A stretch of DNA of 64,000 bases from Isochrysis galbana (GCA_018136815.1 CM030939.1:310001-374000); one strand, 5' to 3'; positions 9,561 through 20,568 are shown, counted from the first letter of the stretch. Program-made: numbers and translations. The notes: a model not told the origin generated them from the sequence alone.

Positions 9561-10270
9561 CGCGGAAAGTTGTCAGATTAGCCCTCCCCCCCAAAAACTA
9601 TGGGTTTTTTTAATAGACGAAATCTGACACATTTCCGCGCGAGAGGGGAGGGGGGAAACCAACAACTTTCTGGAGGCGCTGCACGACTTGGAGGGGTAGG
9701 GTGCTCGGCCGGCGTGCCTTCCCCAGAAAGTTGTTGTTTTCCCCCCCTACCCCCTCGCGCGGAAAGTTGTCAGATTAGCCCTCCCCCCAAGCTATGGGGT
9801 TTTTATAATAGACGAAATCTGACACATTTCCGCGTGAGGGGGCAAGGGGGGGAAGCAACAACTTTCTGGAGGCGGTGCACGACTTGGCGGGGTAGGCTGC
9901 TCGGCCGACGTGCCTTCCCCAGAAAGTTGTTGTTTTCCCCCCCTACCCCCTCACGCGGAAAGTTGTCAGATTAGACCTCCCCCCAAACTATGTTTTTTTT
10001 AATAGACGAAATCTGACACATTTCCGCGCGAGGGGGGAGGGGGGGAAACCAACAACTTTCTAGAGGCGCTGCACGACTTGGCGGGGGGGGGGGTGCTCGG
10101 CCGGCGTACCTTCCCCAGAAAGTTGTTGATTCCCCCCCCCCTACCCCCTCACGCGGAAAGGTGTCAGATTTCAACCCCATGAACTAGTGGGCGTTTACAA
10201 TAAAAAGAACACCACGTAGGAGACCTCCTCCCAATTTGACACCTTTCCGCCTGAGGGTGGAGGGGGGGGG
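9545..10270. repeat. array of long palindromic units (right array)
   Basis: The unit is the same as at 7078-7770. Complete arm-loop-arm units occur at about 9618-9780, 9818-9972 and 10007-10172, with partial arms at both edges. Each loop carries GCTGCACGACTTGG...GCTCGGCCGGCGTGCCTTC. The array is followed by GAAATCGAGCAAC...GATTTGGGGCGAA, also found after the left array (7770-7860), so the two arrays probably arose by duplication or share flanks. Confidence 0.7.
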
Positions 10271-10351
10271 GCGCGCTCGCGAGGAAATCGAGCAACATCC
10301 CGTCCGACCTTTCTCGATTTGGGGCGAATGCAGCGGAGGGGGCGCCCGACG

Positions 10352-11250
10352 AAATGATCAAAGTATGATCATCGTCGGCTTGAGGCCTCCTCCCTTCGTT
10401 TGAGACATCCTTGGCTCGGTGAGAAAGCGGTGGTGCACATGGTTGCCAGTCTGTGACGAAGGGATCGGGCGCGCGGAGAGAGAGGGGCATGCCGCTCCCA
10501 AAAGAACGCGGTGCGGGTCGTTGCTCGGCCGGCGGGGAAAGTTTCCTCAGGTTGCATGCGCTACTCCCCCCGCGACGACACTCGACACAGCAACCCGTGA
10601 CAGAGTGCTACAACCACCGCCGTGTGAGCAATCATGTGAGCGGTGTACGAGAGGGTCTGGGCGCCCGCTGACCACGCGCCCCAACTCAACAAGAAGAAGA
10701 CGGTAGGTGCGCGCACGTCCAACCCGAGACAAAGCGCGGCGTAGGCGACGACTGCGCACGCCACCGATACGTCAACCCATAGAAGAGAGCTGTTTCCGAA
10801 GAGAATGCGCTGAGTGCGGAAGAGGAGCGACACGATGCCTGCTAGCGCGATCAAGACATTGCGAGCCCAAAGGCCTTGCGCGAAGATCAGCGCAGACGTC
10901 ACGATGCAGAACGCCTCGAACCACACCGGCACCATCCGTACATACTCTCACGAGTTTATATTCACAGGGCCACCCTTCGGCTAATGTTTCCAACCATCGA
11001 GAAGAAAGTCCCATCCACCCAGGCCATCAAAAGCGCAATGTCATGGTGGACGTCGCGCGGCTTCTTCAGATCCGTCTCATAAGGGAAGCGGCTAAGAGGC
11101 GGCGCGGTCCGGCAGGGGCCTCTCTCCGCGCGCCCGATCCCTTCGTCACAGACTGGCAACCATGTGCACCACCGCTTTCTCACCGAGCCAAGGATGTCTC
11201 AAACGAAGGGAGGAGGCCTCAAGCCGACGGTGATCATACTTTGATCATTT
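10352..11250. mobile_element. element with about 130-bp inverted repeats carrying a membrane-protein gene
   Basis: 10352-10482 (starting AAATGATCAAAGTATGATCA) is an almost exact reverse complement of 11118-11250. The arms enclose about 630 bp that contain the minus-strand ORF at 10561-10935. No convincing target duplication flanks the arms (left CCCGACG, right GGTCTCC), so the class is unknown. It could also be an inverted duplication of local sequence. A shorter GGGAGGAGG-CTCAA motif from the arm end is seen again at 15800-15820. Confidence 0.6.
10561..10935 (-). CDS. multi-pass membrane protein of unknown family
   Basis: 124 residues beginning MVPVWFEAFCIVTSALIFAQ. At least three hydrophobic helices are evident: about residues 7-37, 50-75 and 80-117 (including VDVSVACAVVAYAALCLGLD and HMIAHTAVVVALCHGLL). 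Composition and helix spacing look like a genuine integral membrane protein, and the other frames lack this. The gene lies centrally between the long inverted repeats, so it may be cargo of that element. Paired His in the last helix recall membrane hydrolases, but no signature is complete. Function unknown. Confidence 0.5.
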   Translation of the reverse strand: MVPVWFEAFCIVTSALIFAQGLWARNVLIALAGIVSLLFRTQRILFGNSSLLWVDVSVACAVVAYAALCLGLDVRAPTVFFLLSWGAWSAGAQTLSYTAHMIAHTAVVVALCHGLLCRVSSRGE

Positions 11251-11299
11251 GGTCTCCCTTCCCTTCCGGGTTCTTCCCCTCCTCCGTGCTTAGGTGCGC

Positions 11300-11668
11300 A
11301 TTTTGGGCCCACTGACTCTTCCAAGGGTAGCAAGTTACCGTTGCTCCATCGAAGTGGCATATGACGCCTCGCAGGGCCTGGCTAAATGCGCCATTCACTG
11401 CGGACGAGCATCTGACGAGGGCCAACTCTTCCAGCTGATACAACACCTTGCTGCCTTGCAATCTGGCCCCCAGGTCCACCTCCTGCACTTCCGTGAGCTT
11501 GAGGTTCTCCAGCGCCACGAGTGCATCGACGTTGCCCAAGACTTCGGTGACGTGGGCCTCCATTCGTTTGATGGCATGACCCGCCGTGGAGAAGCTGATA
11601 ACTAACGCCCAAAGGGCAAGTCTGACGGAACTTGATATAAGTAATAATGAGTTCGATTGGAGAGGCAT
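11300..11668 (-). pseudogene. possible leucine-rich-repeat remnant on the minus strand
   Basis: The minus strand reads MEAHVTEVLGNVDALVALEN, then LKLTEVQEVDLGARLQG and LYQLEELALVRCSSAV. The leucine spacing resembles leucine-rich repeats, and it lies head-to-head with the plus-strand repeat gene at 11586. The open frame extends into the inverted-repeat element at 11250, so its end is not native. It could also be chance. Confidence 0.25.
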
Positions 11669-12359
11669 GTGTCAATTCATGAAATACGCACACCACCTCT
11701 CCGAGCTAAAGACACTGTCCATATCGGAAAACAATCTAGGTCGGCAAGGGCTGCAAGCATTCGCATCGAAAGTGAACGAACTCCAGAATCTGTCCCATCT
11801 CTATGTGTCAGATATTGCTTATCGTGTGTCAGATGTTGCTCATCGTGCTCACGACATCAAGGAAATTTGTGAGCGCATTAATCTCAAGAGTATTGAATTG
11901 GATCGTGTCAATGAAGACGAATTTAGGGTTCTTAATAAACACCTAGAAAAGTTAGATAGATTAATAATAAAAGTGTGTCTTACAACACATACACCCCTTT
12001 TAGCAGAGCTGTCGAATTTGAAGGAGTTGCACTTGGAACGTGCACACGCGTATCAGATTTTGAGGCTGTTGCCTAGATTGAAGGTGCCTACCCTTCGTGC
12101 GCGATCCTGTGGATTCACGGACAAACATATGGACGATCTGATCGCAATGCTCAGTGCGAATAAGACGCTCACGAAACTCGATTTGTCTCGAAACCAAGGT
12201 ATCACAGATGGTGGATTTCAAATACTCGCGAACGCTGTTGGCGACGGAAGGCTCAAGCTGGATTCTCTGGTATTGGAGTGGACTGGAATCAAACAGGAGA
12301 CGATGTCTCGTCATTCGACAAAACATCCATTCGTATGGAGTGAACGAGTATTAGGGTGA
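11586..12359 (+). CDS. leucine-rich-repeat protein, 5' end uncertain
   Basis: The frame is open from 11586 (no ATG there) to a TGA at 12357-12359; the first ATG is at 11667. It encodes several ribonuclease-inhibitor-type leucine-rich repeats: LTELDISNNEF, LKTLSISENNLGRQGLQAFA, LKELHLERAHA and LTKLDLSRNQGITDGGFQIL. Such repeats form protein-binding solenoids in NLR-like and other scaffold proteins. A stop codon just upstream suggests a missing 5' exon or truncation at the rearrangement with the minus-strand fragment. Codon use is more A/T-rich than in genes such as HOP2 or RPN9. Partner and role unknown. Confidence 0.6.
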   Translation: MEKLITNAQRASLTELDISNNEFDWRGMCQFMKYAHHLSELKTLSISENNLGRQGLQAFASKVNELQNLSHLYVSDIAYRVSDVAHRAHDIKEICERINLKSIELDRVNEDEFRVLNKHLEKLDRLIIKVCLTTHTPLLAELSNLKELHLERAHAYQILRLLPRLKVPTLRARSCGFTDKHMDDLIAMLSANKTLTKLDLSRNQGITDGGFQILANAVGDGRLKLDSLVLEWTGIKQETMSRHSTKHPFVWSERVLG

Positions 12360-12808
12360 TGCTCGTAGCGGGCCATCATGAGGGGGAAGGGGGGGGATGG
12401 CTCACGAGGGTCGGGTCGTCTTTCCGTCGGCGGGCTCTTCGCCGCTCCGTCGACTCTCCGCCCCTCCGCCCCTCCGCCCCTCCGCCTCGTAGCGTGTATG
12501 TCCGTGTGTTTTGGTGCCTCCCCTGACGTGCCGAGGCGTACCCCTTGATACTCGGAGCGCTCTCCATGCGCCGTCACACCCAAGCGCTGACGCTACACCC
12601 CACCGTCTCTGACGCCCGACGTGACAAACCCCGCGCACACACACACACACACGCCTAGCCACTTGACGTGGTCGGCTGACTCCGGCCGGTGTGCCTTCAC
12701 CCGACCCAGGCGGGACGCCGCACGCACGCCGCCGGCGGCAGGGCGAGGTGGAGTTGGCTAGCGAGGTTGCTGCCGTCTCGGCCAAGCGGGAGGCCTCCTC
12801 AGGTTGCC
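12360..12808. other. intergenic, GC-rich with a CA run
   Basis: No gene. A (CA)n tract of about 20 bp lies near 12635-12653; CCGCCCCTCCG repeats lie at about 12450-12490. It ends at the 7-bp target duplication of the transposon starting at 12816. Confidence 0.45.
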
Positions 12809-12815
12809 GCGTTGG

Positions 12816-15678
12816 TAGCCCGGTCACTCACTCATTTTAACCACTATTTCCCACCTCCCCTGGGTGTCCAAGGATTCCTTAGGGTCCCCCCCTACCTGCC
12901 CCGCCAACTCCCTCCCCACTCCGAACGACCCCCTCCCGCCCCACGAAGGGCAATGGCGTCGGTGAGGGACTCCCCTCCCTTCCCCCGCGCGTGGCGGGCT
13001 ATTTTGGGAGATTGAGGCAGGCGCTCACGGGAGGGAATCAGAGTGGTGAATGTAGGGCGCATCACTAAAAGAAACGCGGAGCTTCCGCGACGTCCGATCG
13101 CCCGCGATCGGCAGAAGAGGGGATGGAGATGGTGGCCATGCAGAGCCCAGAGCTCTCGCGAGCAGGGTGGGGGGTCAAGGGTAGGTCGCACGCTGGTTCT
13201 TGAGGGTCGCACACACTCGTACTAACCCATCCTGGCCCCTCGCACCGCAGGAATGCCTCGATTCGATCCGGCCCGACGCCCAGGGCCACGGCCCCTATTG
13301 ACGTCGACAAGCGCTCGATTGGACGCCTGGAGGTGCAGCTCTTCAAGTGGCCGTGCGGCGCGACGGGCCGGTCGCGACCCGGCTGTTCCGGGCCTGCCTG
13401 TAACCCCAAAAGCCTCCTGGCCCGGCCCCACGCGTTCGCGCCCAATGTTGATCCGAAATCTTGAGAGCTGGTGTGTGTCGTGTTCACGTCTCACCTCCGC
13501 CTTCACCGCAAAGGTGTGCGCCGAGGCCGCTAGGTACATGAATTTGGCTCCTGGGGCGGAACCATTTCATGTGATGAGTGTTGACTTGCCCTATGCAAGC
13601 TGAGGGGTAAGGAAGTGCCAGCGGCAAGCGCAGTCGCGTTCGAAGGTTGGGCACTCGGGCCCGTTCGGCCCGTAGCCCTGGTCTTGTTTTCGGTGTTGCA
13701 CAGGGCCAACTTCGACGCGATGTGCGCGGGCGGCGGCGGCGATTGGCGTAGCTATTGGGGTGGCATCTTTCCAATTGATGCCTTTTGTGTCATTCTATCT
13801 TAGTGGATGACCGAGAAAGCGCCGGCAGCGCGCCCGGTAGCGGTCGAAAGTTGGACACTCGGCCCGTTCGGCCGGGTGACGTTCGCGTAGTCGTCAGCGC
13901 CTCACACGGCCGACTATTTCGCGATGCGCGCGGGCGGCGGCGGCGATTGGCGTGGCTGCTCGGGCGGCATATTCGGATATGGTGCCTGGTAGGGCATTCT
14001 ATCGTAGTGGATGACCGAGGAAGCGCCGGCAGCGCGCCCGGTAGCGGTCGAAAGTTGGACACTCGGCCCGTTCGGCCGGGTGACGTTGGCGTAGTCGTCG
14101 GCGCCACGCACGGCCGACTATTTCGCGATGCGCGCGGGCGGCGGCGGCAATTGGCGTGGCTGCTCGGGCGGCATATTCGGATATGGTGCCTGGTAGGGCA
14201 TTCTATCGTAGTGGATGACCGAGGAAGCGCCGGCAGCGCGCCCGGTAGCGGTCGAAAGTTGGACACTCGGCCCGTTGGGCCAGGTGACGTTGGCGTAGTC
14301 GTCGGCGCCACGCACGGCCGACTACTTCGCGATGCGCGCGGGCGGCGGCGGCGATTGGCGTGGCTGCTCGGGCGGCATATTCGGATATGGTGCCTGGTAG
14401 GGCATTCTATCGTAGTGGATGACCGAGGAAGCGCCGGCAGCGCGCCCGGTAGCGGTCGAAAGTTGGACACTCGGCCCGTTCGGCCGGGTGACGTTCGCGT
14501 AGTCGTCGGCGCCACGCACGGCCGACTATTTCGCGATGCGCGCGGGCGGCGGCGGCGATTGGCGTGGCTGCTCGGGCGGCATATTCGGATATGGTGCCTG
14601 GTAGGGCATTCTATCGTAGTGGATGACCGAGAAAGCGCCGGCAGCGCGCCCGGTAGCGGTCGAAAGTTGGACACTCGGCCCGTTCGGCCAGGTGACGTTC
14701 GCGTAGTCGTCGGCGCCACGCACGGCCGACTACTTCGCGATGCGCGCGGGCGGCGGCGGCGATTGGCGTGGCTGCTCGGGCGGCATATTCGGATATGGTG
14801 CCTGGTAGGGCATTCTATCGTGGTGGATGACCGAGAAAGCGCCGGCAGCGCGCCCGGTAGCGGTCGAAAGTTGGACACTCGGCCCGTTCGGCCGGGTGAC
14901 GTTCGCGTAGTCGTCGGCGCCACGCACGGCCGACTATTTCGCGATGCGCGCGGGCGGCGGCGGCGATTGGCGTGGCTGCTCGGGCGGCATATTCGGATAT
15001 GGTGCCTGGTAGGGCATTCTATCGTAGTGGATGACCGAGGAAGCGCCGGCAGCGCGCTCGGTAGAGGTGGGAAGTTGGGTGTTCGAACGCATCTTGGTAC
15101 GTTACCGTTTAGGCGTTTTTTCGCCAATGCCGATATTCGACAAGATGTGCGAGGCTGGAGAGGGCAATTGGCTCGGCCACTAGAGCAGCATATCTTGATT
15201 TAACGTTTTCTGCTGTCCTAGTTGAAATGGATGAAAGAAAAGACCATGCCGTCCGCCCGGTCGCGGTGCCAAATTAGCCGCTCTAGCCCTCGGTGACTAG
15301 TGGTTCACGTAAGCGTCTTGAGTTTTGTGATACTTTCGTACACATTGAAGCGCAAAATTATGAGTTTGACTTATGGTCCAGTGTGCAAAGAACCACCCCT
15401 TGTAGACCCAGTGAGTTGGCGTCAAAATTTTCCTCGTCATTCCATGTTTGTGCCTCGCATGAAGGGCCTCACTAAAAATATACCGGAGGGGGGCCCGACT
15501 GTATTTCGCGCACCGTCTTCGAAGGCCTGAAATTCGGCATTCTTCGAAAAGTTCGCCGGGGAACCCCCAATTTTTTTTGCTGATCCATCCTACCGGAACC
15601 TATAGGGAGCTTATTTAGCCCTTCATTTACCCATAATTGCTGGTGCCCTCCGCACCCCCATAGTGAGTGACCGGGCTA
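12816..15678. mobile_element. complete 2.86-kb TIR transposon with a satellite inside
   Basis: The left end TAGCCCGGTCACTCACT (12816-12832) is the exact reverse complement of the right end (15662-15678). The 7-bp direct repeat GCGTTGG flanks both sides (12809-12815 and 15679-15685), as expected of a target-site duplication. About 1.6 kb of the interior (13600-15230) is a 204-bp tandem repeat. No transposase is recognisable, so the element is probably non-autonomous. A 7-bp duplication does not by itself fix the superfamily. Three fragments of the right end lie elsewhere (39890-40029, 49410-50049, and 55764-56640 inverted), so this is a family. Confidence 0.85.
13600..15230. repeat. 204-bp satellite, about eight units
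   Basis: Units repeat every 204 bp (for example 13802, 14006, 14210, 14414, 14618 and 14822), each beginning GTGGATGACCGAGAAAGCGC and containing GTCGAAAGTTGGACACTCGG. The six central units are nearly identical; the first (13600-13801) and last (15026-15230) are clearly diverged. Because 204 is a multiple of 3 and the unit lacks stops in some frames, frames of more than 440 codons are open on both strands. I do not regard these as genes. Related units occur at 49410-49680 and, inverted, 56100-56640. Confidence 0.95.
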
Positions 15679-15685
15679 GCGTTGG

Positions 15686-17122
15686 GGTGGGAGGCAACCC
15701 CCTCTCAGGAATGCTCCTCTTCCGCTTGGTCAGCAAGGGCGGCTGCGCGCCCTTTCCAACCGGGTACCAAATGAAGGCAAACGACCTCAATGGATCATAA
15801 GAAAGAAGGGAGGAGGTCTCAAAAAAATGTGGCCGTGAATACAACAAACAAATGGAAATGGCGGGCTTGGTGGAACAACTCTCGAAGCAAATCGATGACG
15901 GCCCGGTGCGCCCTCCGGCGGCGTGTCGGTGGTGCGCGGCGCGAGAGCGTGGCTAGGTGAGGTGTGTGTGTACGGGGTGTGACACGGCGGGCGGCAGAGA
16001 CGGTGTGGATGTGAGGGCGACTGGGTGTAGCGCCAGCGCCGCGCGGTATGAGTGCGATGAGGGCGGCGACGGCGGCGGGTCGGTTAGGTGTGGCACGGCG
16101 CATGGAGAGCGCTCCGAGGAGGGACGAGCGAGAGCAGCTCCCGGCGTCGAGGGGCGGTGGGAGGGGAGGGCCAGATACAGCCGTATTTCCCGTATCTAGA
16201 GGGTCGGTGGGCCGTATCTCCCATCTAGGCCAGTGCCGCTCGGCTCCCCGACAGCCCGACAGCTGAAACTCGTGCTACAACCTACAACCTGAGCTGCCTC
16301 CCCGTCTCCCCGTGTCCCCGTGTGCTCTCCGCTCTCCGCTCTCGTCCCTGGTGTACCGTACAGTATACAATGTACCCTCCGTCCCCATGTGCCATGCGCC
16401 ATATCCATATGCCGCTCATGCCACGACCATGATCCATGATCCATGATATCCATGACCCTACATGTGAAACACGAAACACAGTCAAACTTAAGTTTCAAAC
16501 TTAGAAATAAAACAGCAAATAAAGCATTATGTTTTTATTTGCCGTCGAAAAAAAACAGAGAAAAAAAGTGTAGATGTGCGCGGTAGGGAACAGCGAAAAA
16601 CGTATGTTTTTGGCCTCCGAAAAAAACACTTTTCCTGTGTTGCACATGTAGGCTAACGCTAACGCCATATCATGCCTCCTCCTCCTCCGACTTATGACTT
16701 ATTCGACTTCGACTTCTTCACTTCTAGAAATATATCGTTGTGAAGGAGAGTGCGGTGGAGGAGACGTCACCCCAGCCGTGCTTCCCATCGCCGCCCCAGA
16801 TGGCCAAGGTCCCATTCCCACGGCATCATGAGTAATCAATAACGTCAAATGCCCATCGGTCCTAACTAAGTAAGCCGTTTACTTTAAAACCTTGGAAACC
16901 TTAATAGAGAGATGCGAGCTATTTGAAAGTCACGTCCCCGCCGCCCTTTCCATCGGCTTCGTCCGGCCGCGACAACAGCTCGCTCTCCTCTCTCCTTCTC
17001 TCCCTCCCCCTCTCGGCCTCCCCATCCCCCCACCCCTTCCCTCACCCTTCTTCCCCTCCCTCTCAAGCACTCTCTCGCTCTCACTCCCTCCACTCTCTCT
17101 TGTGAGGAGCCCTTTTACCGCT
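15686..17122. other. intergenic and leader of the coiled-coil gene
   Basis: No gene is supported. The motif CCGTATTTCCC.ATCTAG occurs near 16182 and 16208. Simple CCATGATCCATGATATCCATG repeats lie around 16425-16455. 16975-17100 is almost pure pyrimidine and leads into the start codon at 17123. Confidence 0.4.
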
Positions 17123-20009
17123 ATGCACCACCCACGCTCTCAGCAGCGGATGTCTCTCAAGCCGACGCCCATATCTCTGGCCACAGAGAAGACCAAGAGC
17201 GCGCGGACACGCAGCACGCTCAGCACGACCAAGGGATTTGGAGAGGGAGCTGCTTCACCGCCGCGCGTGCCAGCAGAATACGTCGCTAACCTTCAGCAGC
17301 AGATCTTCTTCCTTGAGAGGAAGCTCGAAGCTCAGGCCGGAGGCGGCGGTGGGCTGATGGGTGAGACGATAAACAAGGGTGAAGCGGCAATCGGGTTGCG
17401 AGGACACTTCCAACAGCTCGAGGCAGAATTCGCTGCTAAGCTTCGCTCACACGAGGTGGAAGTCGAGGCGCTAACGCAAAAGTGCCATGCAGCGCAGCTC
17501 TCGGAGGCGCGCGCTAGACAGCTGGTAGCAGAGGCTGACAAACGAGTAAGGGACGCCGACCTGAAGATGAGTGAAGTGAGGCAGGAACTTACGGCGGAGG
17601 TGAGTGACTTCTTCTCAGGGTGTGGGTGCCTTACTCGCAGAACAATGATTGCCTCGCGATTGTTGAGCGTCATGGGCCATCGTAAATAGGTGGCATTAGT
17701 TGGGCACATGCAGAGTTAAGGCACATGCAAAGTTAGGAGAGCTGTGTGACAGACTCAGACCATTCTCAAGCATCCTTCGTGGGGTGTGCACACGGCTTCT
17801 TCAGCGATCGGTGCAACCCGCTGCACTACACTTCAAATCGGACATTTTCATGGAGCCAAGTCCACTTGTGTGCTCCTCTATACAGATTGTGGGGCTGCAG
17901 AAGGAGCTCGATCAAGCAAATCTTGCGCACAAAGCCACCCGAGAGGAGCTCAGAGAACTGGTGAGCTTGACTTGCCAATCGTCCTCGCATAGAACACGAT
18001 GTGATACTTTGAATGTGACCGGCATGTCATTCTTATCTTGCGATTGCAGTAGTGCCACAAATCGTTGACCTTGCTCGCCTCACCTCCTACCGCCCGGCTG
18101 TGCGTGATTGCAGTCCGCCACATGCGCTGAGCTCAAAACCTTTACAAATGGTGCTCGTTCCGAAGTGCGCCGACTCGAATCACGCCTAGCTCATGAGATG
18201 CAAGAGCAGAAGCTCTCCTTTGAACGGGAGGAGGCCATGCGAAAGGAACTTTTTGCTTTGAAGCAGGTGCAGGGAGTTCGTAATGGCGGGGTGGATTGGT
18301 AGGTGGAAGCTGGGCTTGGTGCACTAGCTAATTGAGGCTGTCCTTGGAGTGTCCGGCCTGAGCGTACCTCATGCTTTCCGGCCCCCTCCCTCAGGCACAT
18401 GAGGCCTTGCAGATCCTGTACGATAGTGGAGTGGCAAAATGGGAGCGGCGAGAATCGGAAATGCTCAAGGTACGCCATGTCTTTACAGACGTCACGATGG
18501 GACGCGTAGCTTTCAGGTTGCTGTGCCGGAGCATGTGAGGGATGCCACCAACCCAAATCCGAACAAACAACGCGACTCCCTGTTCTCTTTCTTATCGTGT
18601 GTAGGCAAAGGATGTTGCTTTGGCCGAGTCGTATGCGCGCGCCGAGAAGGCCGAACTCAGCCGCCGGGATGCAGAGGCACGAGCGGAGGTGTGCACAAGC
18701 ACTAGCTCCTCCTTGCGCCACAGACTGTCCGTTGCATAGCTCGTTTCCAACCCGTGCTCATTGCGTGTGGAGCGACGTGAGATGGTTCCAAGCAGCCAAA
18801 GGCCTGATACCACTCTCTTCTAGCAGCTACGTCTTGGGCAAATGACATCCATTGATTTTTGCTCACCCTCTTCTGCTTAGGCAATGTCTGTGCGTCTAGA
18901 CCAAGCTTTGCAATCTGAGTCCATGGCCATGTCCCGAGTGGCTGATACGGCTAAGCAGGTGCGCCTATGCGTTTTCGAGTTTACGAGCCCCTGAATGATA
19001 GTGGCAAAGGCGGGAGGGCTTAACGGGCTGGGTGCCTAAATTGAGGGGCACAACACCTGTAGGGGGCGCAGCATCTGGAGTGGGTGCAGCACCCGGACAC
19101 GTGCGCAATGGCCGCAACAGAAAAAGTGACGTCAAGACCTCATCTCGCGCTTGACGATCCCGCCACAGCTTTCTTACGCCGAGGCTGACCGTGACGCGGC
19201 GGTGAGTGCCACGGAGAAGAACAAGATGGTTTCTGTGATGTCGCGCATGATCATAAGGAAGACGAGAGAAAAGATGTATGCGGCAATTGCGGCGCAAGAG
19301 AGGGTTCAGGTCCGTGATCCAGCTTGCATCTTGGGCGCCTCATGCGCCACCCCGGTAACCCATAGACCCGACCTAACCACCGCGTAATTCAATCTCTGCA
19401 GGCTGGAGAGGATGCACTCAACGAGCGTGTTGTGCATGCCGAGGAGATAAAGAAGGCTATCGATCTGGAGCTTGCACAGGTGAGAGGCCATGTTATTTTG
19501 CTCATACTTGACTCCCATCTTGTCCTGATGTTGCCAACACCATGAGTTTGCTCCACCGATCACATGATCCGATCACGTCACAGGAACGCCAACGTAATGA
19601 GATAGTCGCGGAACATTATCGACGCCAGGACGCGGATGCAGTCGCTATGACGGCTCTAAACCGTGAGCTTGAGGCTCGGCTCGACGAGCTGACCACGCGC
19701 GAGAACGAGTTGATCGGCGAGCTCCGCGCTGCCGAGGCGCGTGAGATCGACGTGCTTGCAAAGTTGAAGACTCTGCAGTCGCGTGCTGACCTCGGCCAAT
19801 TGCTCTCACAGCTTCGTGTCGACGATCTGCGAGCACTTGCAGAGACCCAATCGGGCGTCACACGTGCAATCAATGAGACGCTTCTGCCCGCTCTGACCCA
19901 GGCGATCCCTGCGCTCGCGGCGGCCGATGAGGTTGCGGGCCCAGCCGCCGCTCCAGTGGCGGTATCTCTAAATGCTCCGAACGGTGCAGCGGTCCCTGCG
20001 TCCGCTTGA
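17123..20009 (+). CDS. nine-exon coiled-coil protein, family not recognised
   Basis: Exons: 17123-17599, 17886-17960, 18114-18266, 18395-18469, 18605-18688, 18881-18958, 19169-19309, 19402-19479 and 19584-20009; 528 residues. All eight introns are GT-AG and phase 0, and the frame stays open through every junction. The N-terminal 50 residues are basic and Ser/Thr-rich. From about residue 50 (YVANLQQQIFFLERKLEAQ) to about 490 the protein is nearly continuous heptad-rich helix with few prolines (for example EVEVEALTQKCHAAQLSEAR and ELTTRENELIGELRAAEAR). The last 40 residues are Ala/Pro-rich. Such proteins are structural or scaffolding, often in cytoskeleton or flagella; the opening helix resembles axonemal coiled-coil proteins, but I cannot place it. 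A pyrimidine tract lies just before the start. The small phase-0 exons suggest growth by exon duplication. Confidence 0.8.
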
Positions 20010-20568
20010 TTGCGTGAGGTTCATCTATCTCCGGAGGAGAGAGTGGAGGTGGAAGAAAGAGGGAATGATCGATTCCGGCGTGCAGGCGCGCGGCTTGACG
20101 TGAGCGATCCACGATGATGGCATGCGAGACGGAAGCAAAGCGCAAGTCGCGCGCTTTATTCATCGGCCGCCCACAGGCCTCGCGCTGCTAATGCGCAGCG
20201 CTTGCGATTGGCTGTCTTAACAGCTAGTATTTTTTCCAAAACAAATTCGCGAAATACAGCCCATAGAAGAACACGAGCGACGAGCGTGCCTACCTTAGAC
20301 CTTAGCTTATGATTATGACTTGGCGAATTTTATTCGACGCCTACGTTCGCGAGGAAACCGGCGTTGGCCATTCGTACTGGCTGAAGCACACCCCAGACGC
20401 GCACAAGGTCGCGTTCCGTCGAATATGGGACAGGCTCGGTTGGGGCACTAGACGAAAGTTTCCGGACGCGCACGCTCGGCGGCAGTAGGATTGTTTTCCG
20501 CCTATAGCTATAGAGAAGTGATACATACTAAAAATGAAATTAACCTCGCCCCGATGCCAATTCACTAC
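20010..20568. other. 3' flank of the coiled-coil gene
   Basis: No gene is visible. It probably contains the 3' untranslated region of the coiled-coil gene. Confidence 0.4.

Noticed and set aside
13253-13405. Possible cyclophilin exon (RSIGRLEVQLF, then VATRLFRACL in another frame)
   Set aside because: The two parts need a frameshift and a stop intervenes; similarity is too short to call.
13785-15203. Open frames of 472 codons (+) and 445 codons (-) across the satellite
   Set aside because: They arise because the 204-bp unit is divisible by 3 and lacks stops in those frames; both strands are open at once and the product is a pure repeat.
13602-15230. CRISPR-like regular array
   Set aside because: Units are contiguous 204-bp copies with no short repeat and unique spacers, and the genome is eukaryotic.
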